A stretch of DNA of 28,050 bases from DATAXS01 sp036266715. Its GTDB lineage: Bacteria; Patescibacteriota; Minisyncoccia; UBA6257; 2-01-FULL-56-20. Shown here in pieces: positions 19,225 through 27,111 of this stretch. Position numbers and translations under genes: made by a program. The notes beneath the pieces are model-generated. The model ran no database searches, was not told the origin of the DNA, and worked only from the letters and a program-made list of their open reading frames with translations. Where the stretch lies: NCBI GenBank assembly GCA_036266715.1, contig DATAXS010000030.1, forward strand, positions 1 to 28,050, written 5' to 3'. How positions within the stretch are numbered: position 1 is the stretch's first letter; every line of letters starts with the position of its first letter.

Positions 19225-22200
19225 TTATTGTCCCGCCCTGAATGCCGCCATCTGCATCACCCACTGGCCACTTACGCCGCTGGCGGTCGCATTGTACGCG
19301 CCAGGATTGACGGCGAGCTTGTCTTCCAGAATGTCCGCGTCTGGTTGTGTAATGGTACGGAGCGTGTAACCTGTGCCCGCACTGTTGAACGAATTTGACG
19401 TCATCCCCGCGCCCACAAGGAGATCATTAGAAAGCGTGGTCGTCACATTGCCGGTCGAGGCCGTTGTCCCGTTTCCGGAACCAGAAGTACCCATGTCGAA
19501 CGGTGCGACCTCATCGAGACCGCTGTATTCCATTATCCGGATATCGGCGGCGAACACGGATGCGTTGAAGGTCACAGTAACCGTGTTTGCGTTGGCCGCG
19601 GACGCCATGATGTTCGTCGCGTAGTAGATCGCCTGGCTCAATCCGCTTCCCCTTACCACCGGCACCGCCACCTGGTACGCGTTGCCCGCCGAGTCCGTGA
19701 CGGAAGTGATGTTGGAGGTCGCGTCGTTCCAGCCGATGGCGATGACATTCGTATTTCCGGCAGTCTGCGCGGCGGTATATTTTACGGTTACCGAGCTCTC
19801 GTTGGCCGACGGAGTGGCATAGTTAAGTTGGACAAAATTAGGGATCACTATTTGCGCAGTGGTCGTCACATTTACCGGTGCGGAAAGCGCGGAGATGTTG
19901 CCCGAAGCGTCGTACGCATCAACCGCATATGCATAGCCGGTCAAAGGCGACAACGTGCTGTCTATATACGAGGTTGCCGAACTCGATGCAAGGAACGCGC
20001 CGTTGCGGTAGACCTGATAGCCCGCGACGTATACGTTGTCGGTGCTCGTGGCCCAGGAAAGTGTGGCAGTGGTCGGCGTGACGTTGGATACAATGAGGTC
20101 CGCGGGGACCGTGGGAGGTTGGGTATCCACGGCAGGGGTGGTAACGATAGCAGGCAGCGAGGGAGCGGAGATGTTTCCGGAATTGTCGAACGCAGTCACG
20201 GTGTAGGTGTACGTGGTGCTTGCGGCAACCCCCGTGTCCGGGTAGCTCGGCGTGACCGCCGTCGCGATCTGGGTGCCGTTCCTGAACACCTGGTATCCTC
20301 CCACCATGATGTTGTCGATGCTCGGCGTCCACGAAAGGTCGATCTCCGAGGCGGAAACCGCCTGCCCGGAAACGTTCGTGGGAACAGTGGGCGGCTGGGT
20401 ATCCGGGCCGGTGGATTCAAAAAGCAAAACCTTATCCGAATATCCATCGCTGTCATTGCCGGTGTTCGTAAATTGCTGGGAACCGATATTCTGGAACGGT
20501 GAACCGGCGATGGGAGTATAGGTGGCATTGCTCGGATCAAACCATTGGGCGGTCACGGGACTTGCAAACCCGCTCATGTTCACACTGATCGTCCCCGTCG
20601 CTGGCATGTAGGCCATCCCGAGCATCCCGTCGGGAGTGATCGCGGCGGTCACGTAAGTACTGTCCATTCCGCCGCTTGATTCGAAGGTGCCGTACCCCGA
20701 GGTCACGAACGTGTGGTTTTGGTCAGGCACAAGGTTGTACCACTCAAGAGGAGCAAAGAAGGTCTTCAGATAGGAAAACTGGATAGCGCCCGGCGTCGCA
20801 ATATTTTGCTGCCACCCGCTGATGAGCTGGGATGTGTAGTGGTTGCCGAAGAGTTGGCCCGAAGCTCCGGAAAGCACGGCCCAATACTCCTGGCGCCGGA
20901 GCGCCTCGGGGGTCGATGGGGTCTGCCCGGTGTTATTCTCCCCTTCGTAGTTCGTTTCTTCCAAAAAGACCGGCATGCGCTCCGTGCCCGAAGCGGCGTT
21001 GTATTCATTGATCACCTCCGCATAGGTGGGGCTGTACGTGTAGACGCCGGCGAGCGTCGTGTAGGGAGCGAGCAATGGGTCGTCGAGCGAAGCGCTCACG
21101 TTGTAATTAAGGTGGGTCGTCTGGAGATGGTCCGGGTCGGCAGAGGCGAGGCCCGCCATCACGGCGGCGACGTCCGCGTTATCCGTGGGGTTCGTGTCCC
21201 AGGTCTCGAAATCGTGTCCAGACTGCCAAATGATGTTCGGGAAGTTCTTATAACGGTTGCCGATGTAGGCGCCGTAAGCAAGGTCCTTCACCGCGCCGTT
21301 GTTCTCGAGCGTGGGGTACCATCCGGCAAACTCGATCGGGTTCAAGACCACGGTGAATCCGTACTGTGCCGCCAGATTGATTATTGCGTCCGCCCTCGCG
21401 AAATACGCGGGATTTGGCGTCGAAAGATCATAACTTGAAATTCCGGTGCCGCTCGTGAAAGGCGCAATGCCGTCAAATGTCGTACCGTTCGAATTGCAGA
21501 AAGTGTAGGAATCGCAGAGGAGGTTGATCCACACCGTGTTAAAGCCCTGCGCCTCACGGTCGGCGAAATAGATAGTTGCCGAGGCTACGGTAAAATCACC
21601 GATCATGGATTGCGGAGAATCCCCCACCATCATAAAGGGCACGTTGTTCTGGTCCACGAGGTAGCGGCCGTTCGCGCTCGCCTTCACGGGATAGACCGGC
21701 ACATACGGGCCGGACAACGTCGTTACGTTAAGCGGCGTGCTTTGCGCGGAAATATTTCCTGCGGCGTCAAACGCGGTAACCGTGTATGCGTAGGTTGTAG
21801 AGGCGGTGAGCCCGGCGTCGTTGAAACTGGTCACGGTCGTAGTTGCAACCTGCGCGTTGTTCCTGAAGACCTGGTATCCCGCGACGCCCGTGTCATCCGT
21901 GCTGGGTGCCCAGGAAAGCGTAAGGGAATTGGCAGTGACATTCGAAGATTGCAGCGCGGTCGGTACGGAAGGAGGCGTCGTGTCCAATGTCTGCGTCGTC
22001 GCGGCCGCCGTATTGCTGAAACCGGACACGTTCCCGGCCGCGTCGAACGCCAGGACGTTATAGGAATACAGCGTGCCCGGAGTCAATCCGGCACTTTGGT
22101 AATTGAGCCCGGTCACCGTAGCTATTTCCGCATTATTCAGATATACGCCGTATCCCGCGACGCCCACATTGTCCGTGGAAGAGCTCCATGTCAGGTTTAT

Positions 22201-23490
22201 CTGGTACGGAGAATACGTGAGCGCGACAAGATTTCCCGGCACCGTGGGCGGCGTGGTATCGGGAGTAACCACGAGGGTCACCTGCGCAGTGCTTGAACCG
22301 TTGACGTTAGTTGCCGTCAAGACGTAGGTCGTGGTTTGGGCGGAAAACACCGTAGTAGAAGTTCCCGTCACGGCGCCTACGCCGTTATTGATGGAAATGC
22401 TGGTTGCGTTGGTTACACCCCATGACAACGTTGAAGATTGGCCCGCCAGAATGGAACCGGGTGTTGCGCTAAAGAAATTAATTGCGGGAGGAGGCAAAGG
22501 CAGCGTCGTCGCGGAGGTTGAAGAAGACTGGGCGGAATTGTTGCCCGCAGCATCGTAGGCCGAAACGGTATACAAATACGTGGTGCTTGCGGCAAGGCTC
22601 GTATCCGTAAAGTTCGTCACGGTTGTCGCCGCAATTTGCGTGCTGTTACGGAAGATCTTATACCCTGCAACGCCCACGTTGTCGGTGGAGGTGGCCCAGG
22701 TGAGCGAGACGGTCGAGGTGCTAATGTTCGTTACCGTAAGATTTGTGGGAACTGTGGGCGGCTGGGTGTCGGCCGTACTACTTGCAGATTTAAATGTCGC
22801 CTGCAGTGCCTGCCAAAACGTATTGGAGCCGGCCCATGTGGGCGTGTACCTTGTGAGCGTGGAGCTCACAAGGTAGGCATCATTGAGGCCACCCGTTGAA
22901 TTAATAAGAGTAAACGGCGTATGGACGGTCGGTGCGCTCCCATAATCATTCTCCACTGCATAGATGAGTTCCGGCGCAGCGGTCGTCGAGGCGTTCGCGG
23001 TCACGCTATACGTCGCTCCGCTTGCGGCAGTGTTCACGCCTGTTTCGTCGAGCGGGCTCGACGTTGCGACTCCTTTCCATTCCGAGGAAAGGATGCCTAG
23101 GTACGCAACCGAGGAACTCGCTTTCAGGGTTATCGTATCGTTCCCACTCGCAATCTTTGGAGCATAAAAAATGGCATCATAAATATTTTGCGTTGTCGTG
23201 ACGGCGGCCAGGGTATAAGCGTTCCCGTTCGAATCGGTAAGCGAGATGTTCACGGTCGGCCTGGTATTACATGAGCTCGTCATGCAATATGTGACCGAGA
23301 CGACGTTCAGGTCGGAGCTTGATTCATTCTTGAGCGCCACGGTTTGCTGCGTAGTGCCGTTTCCCGGACCTCCCGCGAATGCGTGTTGAGCGAGGGAGAT
23401 GCCCGCCGCGTGCGCCTGGGGCAATACTATAAAGAGGAAACCGCCGACCACTCCCGCAACCGCAGCCAACCCGAACTTGAGTTTATTCAT
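19225..23490 (-). CDS. Large secreted FN3-repeat protein with apiosidase-like (DUF4038/GH140-type) core
   Basis: 1421 aa. The signal peptide (1-29) ends AHA. An N-terminal beta domain spans about 30-236. FN3 repeats start at DTQPP/DTTPP motifs near 241, 411, 503, 1030 and 1122, each with STDNVGVAGY-like and AAGN signatures; an Ig-like module lies at 335-410. The core (about 597-1027) fits DUF4038: GRYLVDQNNVPFMMVGDSPQ, ADREAQGFNTVWINL, NIIWQSGHDF and PVFLEETNYEG. A beta-sandwich like its usual C-terminal partner follows. By analogy with GH140, Asp760 and Glu844 or Glu845 are candidate catalytic residues. A C-terminal domain (1215-1421) resembles the N-terminal one. It is probably a secreted glycosidase; the substrate is unknown. 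No Shine-Dalgarno is present; TAATAA lies 6 nt before the ATG. Confidence 0.8.
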   Translation of the reverse strand: MNKLKFGLAAVAGVVGGFLFIVLPQAHAAGISLAQHAFAGGPGNGTTQQTVALKNESSSDLNVVSVTYCMTSSCNTRPTVNISLTDSNGNAYTLAAVTTTQNIYDAIFYAPKIASGNDTITLKASSSVAYLGILSSEWKGVATSSPLDETGVNTAASGATYSVTANASTTAAPELIYAVENDYGSAPTVHTPFTLINSTGGLNDAYLVSSTLTRYTPTWAGSNTFWQALQATFKSASSTADTQPPTVPTNLTVTNISTSTVSLTWATSTDNVGVAGYKIFRNSTQIAATTVTNFTDTSLAASTTYLYTVSAYDAAGNNSAQSSSTSATTLPLPPPAINFFSATPGSILAGQSSTLSWGVTNATSISINNGVGAVTGTSTTVFSAQTTTYVLTATNVNGSSTAQVTLVVTPDTTPPTVPGNLVALTYSPYQINLTWSSSTDNVGVAGYGVYLNNAEIATVTGLNYQSAGLTPGTLYSYNVLAFDAAGNVSGFSNTAAATTQTLDTTPPSVPTALQSSNVTANSLTLSWAPSTDDTGVAGYQVFRNNAQVATTTVTSFNDAGLTASTTYAYTVTAFDAAGNISAQSTPLNVTTLSGPYVPVYPVKASANGRYLVDQNNVPFMMVGDSPQSMIGDFTVASATIYFADREAQGFNTVWINLLCDSYTFCNSNGTTFDGIAPFTSGTGISSYDLSTPNPAYFARADAIINLAAQYGFTVVLNPIEFAGWYPTLENNGAVKDLAYGAYIGNRYKNFPNIIWQSGHDFETWDTNPTDNADVAAVMAGLASADPDHLQTTHLNYNVSASLDDPLLAPYTTLAGVYTYSPTYAEVINEYNAASGTERMPVFLEETNYEGENNTGQTPSTPEALRRQEYWAVLSGASGQLFGNHYTSQLISGWQQNIATPGAIQFSYLKTFFAPLEWYNLVPDQNHTFVTSGYGTFESSGGMDSTYVTAAITPDGMLGMAYMPATGTISVNMSGFASPVTAQWFDPSNATYTPIAGSPFQNIGSQQFTNTGNDSDGYSDKVLLFESTGPDTQPPTVPTNVSGQAVSASEIDLSWTPSIDNIMVGGYQVFRNGTQIATAVTPSYPDTGVAASTTYTYTVTAFDNSGNISAPSLPAIVTTPAVDTQPPTVPADLIVSNVTPTTATLSWATSTDNVYVAGYQVYRNGAFLASSSATSYIDSTLSPLTGYAYAVDAYDASGNISALSAPVNVTTTAQIVIPNFVQLNYATPSANESSVTVKYTAAQTAGNTNVIAIGWNDATSNITSVTDSAGNAYQVAVPVVRGSGLSQAIYYATNIMASAANANTVTVTFNASVFAADIRIMEYSGLDEVAPFDMGTSGSGNGTTASTGNVTTTLSNDLLVGAGMTSNSFNSAGTGYTLRTITQPDADILEDKLAVNPGAYNATASGVSGQWVMQMAAFRAGQ

Positions 23491-23597
23491 AATGGGTTAT
23501 TAATTTGTTTCCCTAAATGTTACACAGTCTTCATGAAAATGCAAATTTTTTTGAATGCCCGTTTTGTCTTCTGGTATGCGTGCGGTAAGCTAATGGT

Positions 23598-24068
23598 ATG
23601 GACCCTTTGCGCAAAGAACTCTCCTCATATCTCCGGCGCGGAAGCGCGCACGCGCCGCTTGCCGAAGCGGCGAAAGACCTTCCGCCGGAGTTGATGAATG
23701 GAAAGATTGACGGCATCCCCTTCACGCCGTGGATGCTTTTGGAACATATCCGCGTCACACAGGGTGACATGGTGGATTTTATCCGTAACCCCAACTACCA
23801 GGGAATGAAGTGGCCGGATGCCTACTGGCCGCCGGCGGACAAAAAAGCGGGTGCAGCGGCGTGGAGCAAAACAATGAAGGAATACGAAAAAGATCTACGG
23901 GCTCTTGAGGCCATAGTCCTGGATGAAAAGAACGACCTCTTTGCCCCCATCCCTCACGGCAGCGGACAGACGATCATGAAAGAGGTCCTGCAGGTTATTG
24001 ACCACACTTCGTACCATGCGGGCGAGCTCATTCTCATGCGCCGCGCGATGCACGCGTGGAAGCAATAA
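23598..24068 (+). CDS. DinB-family metal-binding four-helix protein
   Basis: 156 aa, the normal DinB/YfiT size. The three metal ligands are visible: His50 in MLLEHIRVTQGDM, and His136 and His140 in QVIDHTSYHAGELILMRR. The middle is helical (WSKTMKEYEKDLRALEAIV) and the spacing fits a four-helix bundle. Family members are metal-dependent and include thiol transferases and proteins of unknown role; the true reaction cannot be inferred. The 107-bp gap to the divergent large protein holds A/T-rich promoter sequence without strong boxes; TAAGCT lies 6 nt before the ATG. It converges with the gene at 24075, 6 nt away, with no terminator seen. Confidence 0.85.
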   Translation: MDPLRKELSSYLRRGSAHAPLAEAAKDLPPELMNGKIDGIPFTPWMLLEHIRVTQGDMVDFIRNPNYQGMKWPDAYWPPADKKAGAAAWSKTMKEYEKDLRALEAIVLDEKNDLFAPIPHGSGQTIMKEVLQVIDHTSYHAGELILMRRAMHAWKQ

Positions 24069-24074
24069 CGCCGA

Positions 24075-24521
24075 TCATCTCACCGCGTACAACAACCAGG
24101 CGAGCAGCGTGAGCGCATACGCATTAATTAGCAGCGTCCGCGCCCAGTGTGTTTTGAGGATCTTGGCAAGGTAGGGGCTCTGCGAACCAAGCGGGTCTTT
24201 GCTTAATTTTGCCTGCCACGGACCCCAAAAGACCGCAGTGAGCGCGAGCGACAAGGCCTGGAAAAGAAAAGTCCCCCATATCGCCCACGCGGGAGAGCCC
24301 GCGGGATGATACCAAAAAAGAGCGATTGACCCCGCGAGCGCGAGTCCCACGGGGGTGAATATCCAGTAAGGGAGCTTTCTCCAATGCACCGTTTGCACGG
24401 TGCGAAAATCGTTGCCGACCAGTTTCCACGAACGGAAAATATCAACTTCCATCGCCCAGATGGTGCCAACGTTATAGAAAGCGAGCGCAAAGTTGAGGAC
24501 AAGAAAGACAAGCGGGGTCAT
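24075..24521 (-). CDS. Conserved four-helix membrane protein of unknown function (148 aa)
   Basis: Four hydrophobic segments (about 2-24, 51-70, 79-98 and 127-146). Conserved-looking polar motifs lie between them: YNVGTIWAMEVDIF, FRTVQTVHWRKLPYW, and FWGPWQAKLSKDPLGSQSPY before a final TLLINAYALTLLAW helix. The mix of buried charged residues and Trp suggests a specific function rather than a simple anchor, but I cannot name the family. TATAAT ends 6 nt before ATG 24521, so it has its own leaderless-type promoter 31 nt after the NatB-like permease gene. Confidence 0.7.
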   Translation of the reverse strand: MTPLVFLVLNFALAFYNVGTIWAMEVDIFRSWKLVGNDFRTVQTVHWRKLPYWIFTPVGLALAGSIALFWYHPAGSPAWAIWGTFLFQALSLALTAVFWGPWQAKLSKDPLGSQSPYLAKILKTHWARTLLINAYALTLLAWLLYAVR

Positions 24522-24527
24522 GCATCG

Positions 24528-24533
24528 ATTATA
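24528..24533 (-). promoter_or_regulatory. Leaderless-type -10 box for the gene at 24521
   Basis: Perfect TATAAT (24533-24528, minus strand) followed by CGATGC and ATG, again a 6-nt gap. Confidence 0.65.
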
Positions 24534-24552
24534 ACAAAAGTCACGATAGTGC

Positions 24553-25773
24553 TCACCGCAACAATTCCTTGATCCCGACGCGCCGGCCGTATTCCATTGA
24601 GCCGTAACGGAACGCCCGCACGGCGAACCATATCGCGACGATCGCGCCCGCGATTATTACCGCGAGTGACCCAAGCGCTTCCCCTATCGATAAGCTGCCG
24701 ACCGCGTTGCGGAGGAGCGCCGTCGTGGGAGCCGTCAACGGGAAATACGTGAAGATGGTGACGATGAGCGCGTGCGGCGAACTGATCACGCTCGTAATTG
24801 CATAGATGGGAAGGAATGCCGAAATGATGGATACGCCGAGAAAACGGCTGGCGTCGGTGGCGCTCGGGAACATGGCGCCCAGGCCGACAAGGAGCGCGGT
24901 GAACATGAGCAGCCCGGTCGCAAAAAATAGCGCGCCGAAGAGGATGGGAACGGGATCAAGCGGAATAGTGCCGAGTGATATGCCGGCCGGCAACCCGAGC
25001 TTGTCGGGGAAACGCAGGAGCGCGATAAGGAGCGGTATGGCGAGGGTCGCAAGCTGCACGAGCCCCAAAATGAAAATGGATATGACCTTGCCCGCGATGA
25101 GCGTTTCGGCGCTCGTGGAAGTGAGAAGCATCTCTGCGGTCCTGTTCTCTTTTTCTCCGGCCGTGCTTGCGATCATAAATGATGCGAGGAGAACGAACAG
25201 TAGCAAAAATGCCGCGGCAAATATTCCCGGGGCGATGATGCCCACGAGCCCCTCACTTTCCACGCCATTCTTGTAGGTCGTCGCCGTGACCGTGGGCGAC
25301 CCTTCCAATATCTGGACGATCTCACTATTTTGGGTGGCCGCACTCACTTCGTTGATCGCACTTTGGTGCAATAATTGAACGGCGGCGGCGTTGTAGGGCG
25401 GCGAGAAGCTGATGCCCGTATCTTTTGCATAGACCTCAATGGCCATTGTGCTCGGGTCTTTCGGGTAATAAAAGAATGCGTCAAGCGTGCCGCTCTTTAC
25501 GGCCGTAATGCCCGCGTCTTTGCTCGGCTCGACCGTGATATGCTGTGCCGCGAGCAACTGCGGGCTGATGAAGCCCGAATCGTCAAATTCCCCGATCTTC
25601 GCGCTCGCAGAATAGGCTTGCGTCTGCTGCGCCGCATTGTTCGTCGCGGTCGTTGCGGAAAAATATTCAATGCCGATGACGATGACGATGAGGACGAGCG
25701 GCGCGAAGGAAGCGATCCAAAAACTTTTCTTTTTGAGCGCGCGGAGCGTTTCAAAATTAATGATGTTCCACAT
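24553..25773 (-). CDS. ABC-2 family permease (NatB/YhaP-like)
   Basis: The start is placed at ATG 25773 (MWNIINFETLRALKKKSFW), separated by 1 nt from the TAA of the ATPase gene, which implies translational coupling. 406 aa: one N-terminal helix (about 18-38), an extracytoplasmic domain (40-175) and five or six C-terminal helices (about 178-385). The segment EKENRTAEMLLTSTSAETLI after the second helix is characteristic of NatB/YhaP-type ABC-2 exporters. With its ATPase partner it would export sodium ions, drugs or peptides; the substrate cannot be read from sequence. Confidence 0.88.
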   Translation of the reverse strand: MWNIINFETLRALKKKSFWIASFAPLVLIVIVIGIEYFSATTATNNAAQQTQAYSASAKIGEFDDSGFISPQLLAAQHITVEPSKDAGITAVKSGTLDAFFYYPKDPSTMAIEVYAKDTGISFSPPYNAAAVQLLHQSAINEVSAATQNSEIVQILEGSPTVTATTYKNGVESEGLVGIIAPGIFAAAFLLLFVLLASFMIASTAGEKENRTAEMLLTSTSAETLIAGKVISIFILGLVQLATLAIPLLIALLRFPDKLGLPAGISLGTIPLDPVPILFGALFFATGLLMFTALLVGLGAMFPSATDASRFLGVSIISAFLPIYAITSVISSPHALIVTIFTYFPLTAPTTALLRNAVGSLSIGEALGSLAVIIAGAIVAIWFAVRAFRYGSMEYGRRVGIKELLR

Positions 25774-25774
25774 G

Positions 25775-26683
25775 TTATTTATAGAGCGACAAGAAAATTT
25801 CGTTGAGCGTCGGGCGGCGGACGTCAAACGTGGTGAGGTGCAGGCCCTGAGCGCCGGCTAAAAACCGAAGCACCTCGTCCGCCGTCACGCCCTCGCGCCA
25901 CGCGAGCTCTGCGTAGTGCGGCAGCTGCTTCGTAATCGTGTACAGCTTGTCGTTCAACGGCAACGTTCCGTTATACGCAAGCGCGATTACCGTGGTGCCG
26001 AATTTATTTTTTACCTCATCAACCGTTCCGTACAACGCGCTCGTGCCGTCCTTAAGGAGCAATATGCGGTCGCAGAGCTGTTCCACCTCTTCCATCCGGT
26101 GGGTGACGAGGACAACAGTGGCCCCGTTCGTGCGCTGCTCGTTAATGATGTTCATTAAGAGCGACCTGTTCACGGGATCAAGCGCTTCGGTCGGCTCATC
26201 AAGGATCATGAGTGCCGGCTCGTGCAAAATCGTCACGCCGAGCTGGACCTTTTGCTGTTGGCCGTTCGAAAGGCCGACGAGCCGCTCATTCGCCTTGTCG
26301 CCAAGACCCACGCGTTCCAAATATGCCAGGACGCGCTTTTTTGCCTCTTCCCTGCCAAGCCCGTGCATGACGGCAAAATATACCATCGTGTCCACCACCG
26401 GTTCGTTGCGGTACAATCCCCGCTCTTCGGGGAGATACCCCACCGTGGCCGCCATCGCGGGAGTGTACCGCTTGCCATTCACGAGCAATGTGCCGCTCGA
26501 GGGCTCAAGGAGAGAAAGAAGCGTGCGGATGGTGGTCGTCTTGCCCGCGCCGTTCGAGCCCAGCAAACCAAAAACTTCTCCTTTATTTACGGTAAAAGAC
26601 AGGTCTTTTATGACCTCCTTGGGGCCGTAACGCATAGCGAACGATTGTATGTCTACTGCGGGAAGAGATGTTTGGTTGGCCAT
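25775..26683 (-). CDS. ABC transporter ATPase (NatA/YhaQ-like)
   Basis: 302 aa. Motifs: Walker A GSNGAGKT (about 42-49), signature LSNGQQQK in place of LSGGQ (as in several NatA-like proteins), Walker B LMILDEP followed by D-loop ALD, and switch His in LVTHRMEEV. The C-terminal ~80 residues form the usual DUF4162-like accessory domain of this subfamily. It powers the permease encoded immediately downstream. TATACT ends 7 nt before ATG 26683. A GTG at 26686 directly precedes that ATG but would leave only 4 nt, so ATG is preferred. Confidence 0.93.
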   Translation of the reverse strand: MANQTSLPAVDIQSFAMRYGPKEVIKDLSFTVNKGEVFGLLGSNGAGKTTTIRTLLSLLEPSSGTLLVNGKRYTPAMAATVGYLPEERGLYRNEPVVDTMVYFAVMHGLGREEAKKRVLAYLERVGLGDKANERLVGLSNGQQQKVQLGVTILHEPALMILDEPTEALDPVNRSLLMNIINEQRTNGATVVLVTHRMEEVEQLCDRILLLKDGTSALYGTVDEVKNKFGTTVIALAYNGTLPLNDKLYTITKQLPHYAELAWREGVTADEVLRFLAGAQGLHLTTFDVRRPTLNEIFLSLYK

Positions 26684-26690
26684 CACGCGA

Positions 26691-26696
26691 AGTATA
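26691..26696 (-). promoter_or_regulatory. -10 box of the ABC operon, near-leaderless
   Basis: TATACT (26696-26691, minus strand, 5 of 6 matches) is 7 nt before ATG 26683. No Shine-Dalgarno is present. It drives the ATPase-permease pair. Confidence 0.55.
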
Positions 26697-26735
26697 ATCC
26701 TGGGCGTGATAATTCGCTATCGCCCCGGCGGGAAA

Positions 26736-26772
26736 AGAAAAAGGCGCGGAGGAGAATTGCTGATCTCCTACG
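26736..26772 (-). terminator. Possible terminator after the DUF1059-like gene
   Basis: AGGAGA (26769-26764) pairs with TCTCCT (26755-26750) around an 8-nt loop, and flanking GCG bases can extend the stem past a bulge. The minus strand continues CCGCGCC then TTTTTCTTTT. The distance between stem and U-run makes this only moderately likely. Confidence 0.4.
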
Positions 26773-26829
26773 CACCCATTAGGGCTTATTAAAAATCGCT
26801 TCAGCCTCAAAATTGGTCCTTTCAGTGCG

Positions 26830-27051
26830 CTATGCCGGCAACTCCGGCAATGCATTGAACTTCCGCTGGAAATCAGCCATCCACTTGGCCATGTCATCCT
26901 TGGACATCTTCTTAATGTCCGCCGCCATCTCGGGATGGGCACTCTCCACGTGCTTCATACCGTCCGCCACCATCTCGTCCGCCGTGTTGCCCTTGAGAAC
27001 CCCGGTGCAAGTGGCAGGGCCGCCTGCTGCCGGGCATGTCATCTGTTTCAT
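26830..27051 (-). CDS. DUF1059-like small protein (73 aa)
   Basis: The N-terminal MKQMTCPAAGGPATCTGVLK followed by GNTADEMVADGMKHVESAHP matches the DUF1059 pattern: a Cys, a Gly-rich turn, a second Cys, then a helix ending H-x4-H-P. The C-terminal extension (MAADIKKMSKDDMAKWMADF) is helical and longer than in many members. Function is unknown in the family; the Cys/His set may bind metal. TATAAA lies a few nt before ATG 27051 and no Shine-Dalgarno is present. It is the next gene after the exported PKD protein on the same strand. Confidence 0.75.
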   Translation of the reverse strand: MKQMTCPAAGGPATCTGVLKGNTADEMVADGMKHVESAHPEMAADIKKMSKDDMAKWMADFQRKFNALPELPA

Positions 27052-27111
27052 GTCGTTTATAAAATGAGTTATTTTATCGTTTTCTATCGACCTGCCCTAA
27101 GATTAGCACAT

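Noticed and set aside
20713..21438. 241-codon and similar plus-strand frames inside the giant secreted-protein gene
   Set aside because: They have Arg/Val/Gly-rich composition with no domain pattern, while the minus strand encodes continuous FN3 and DUF4038 motifs.
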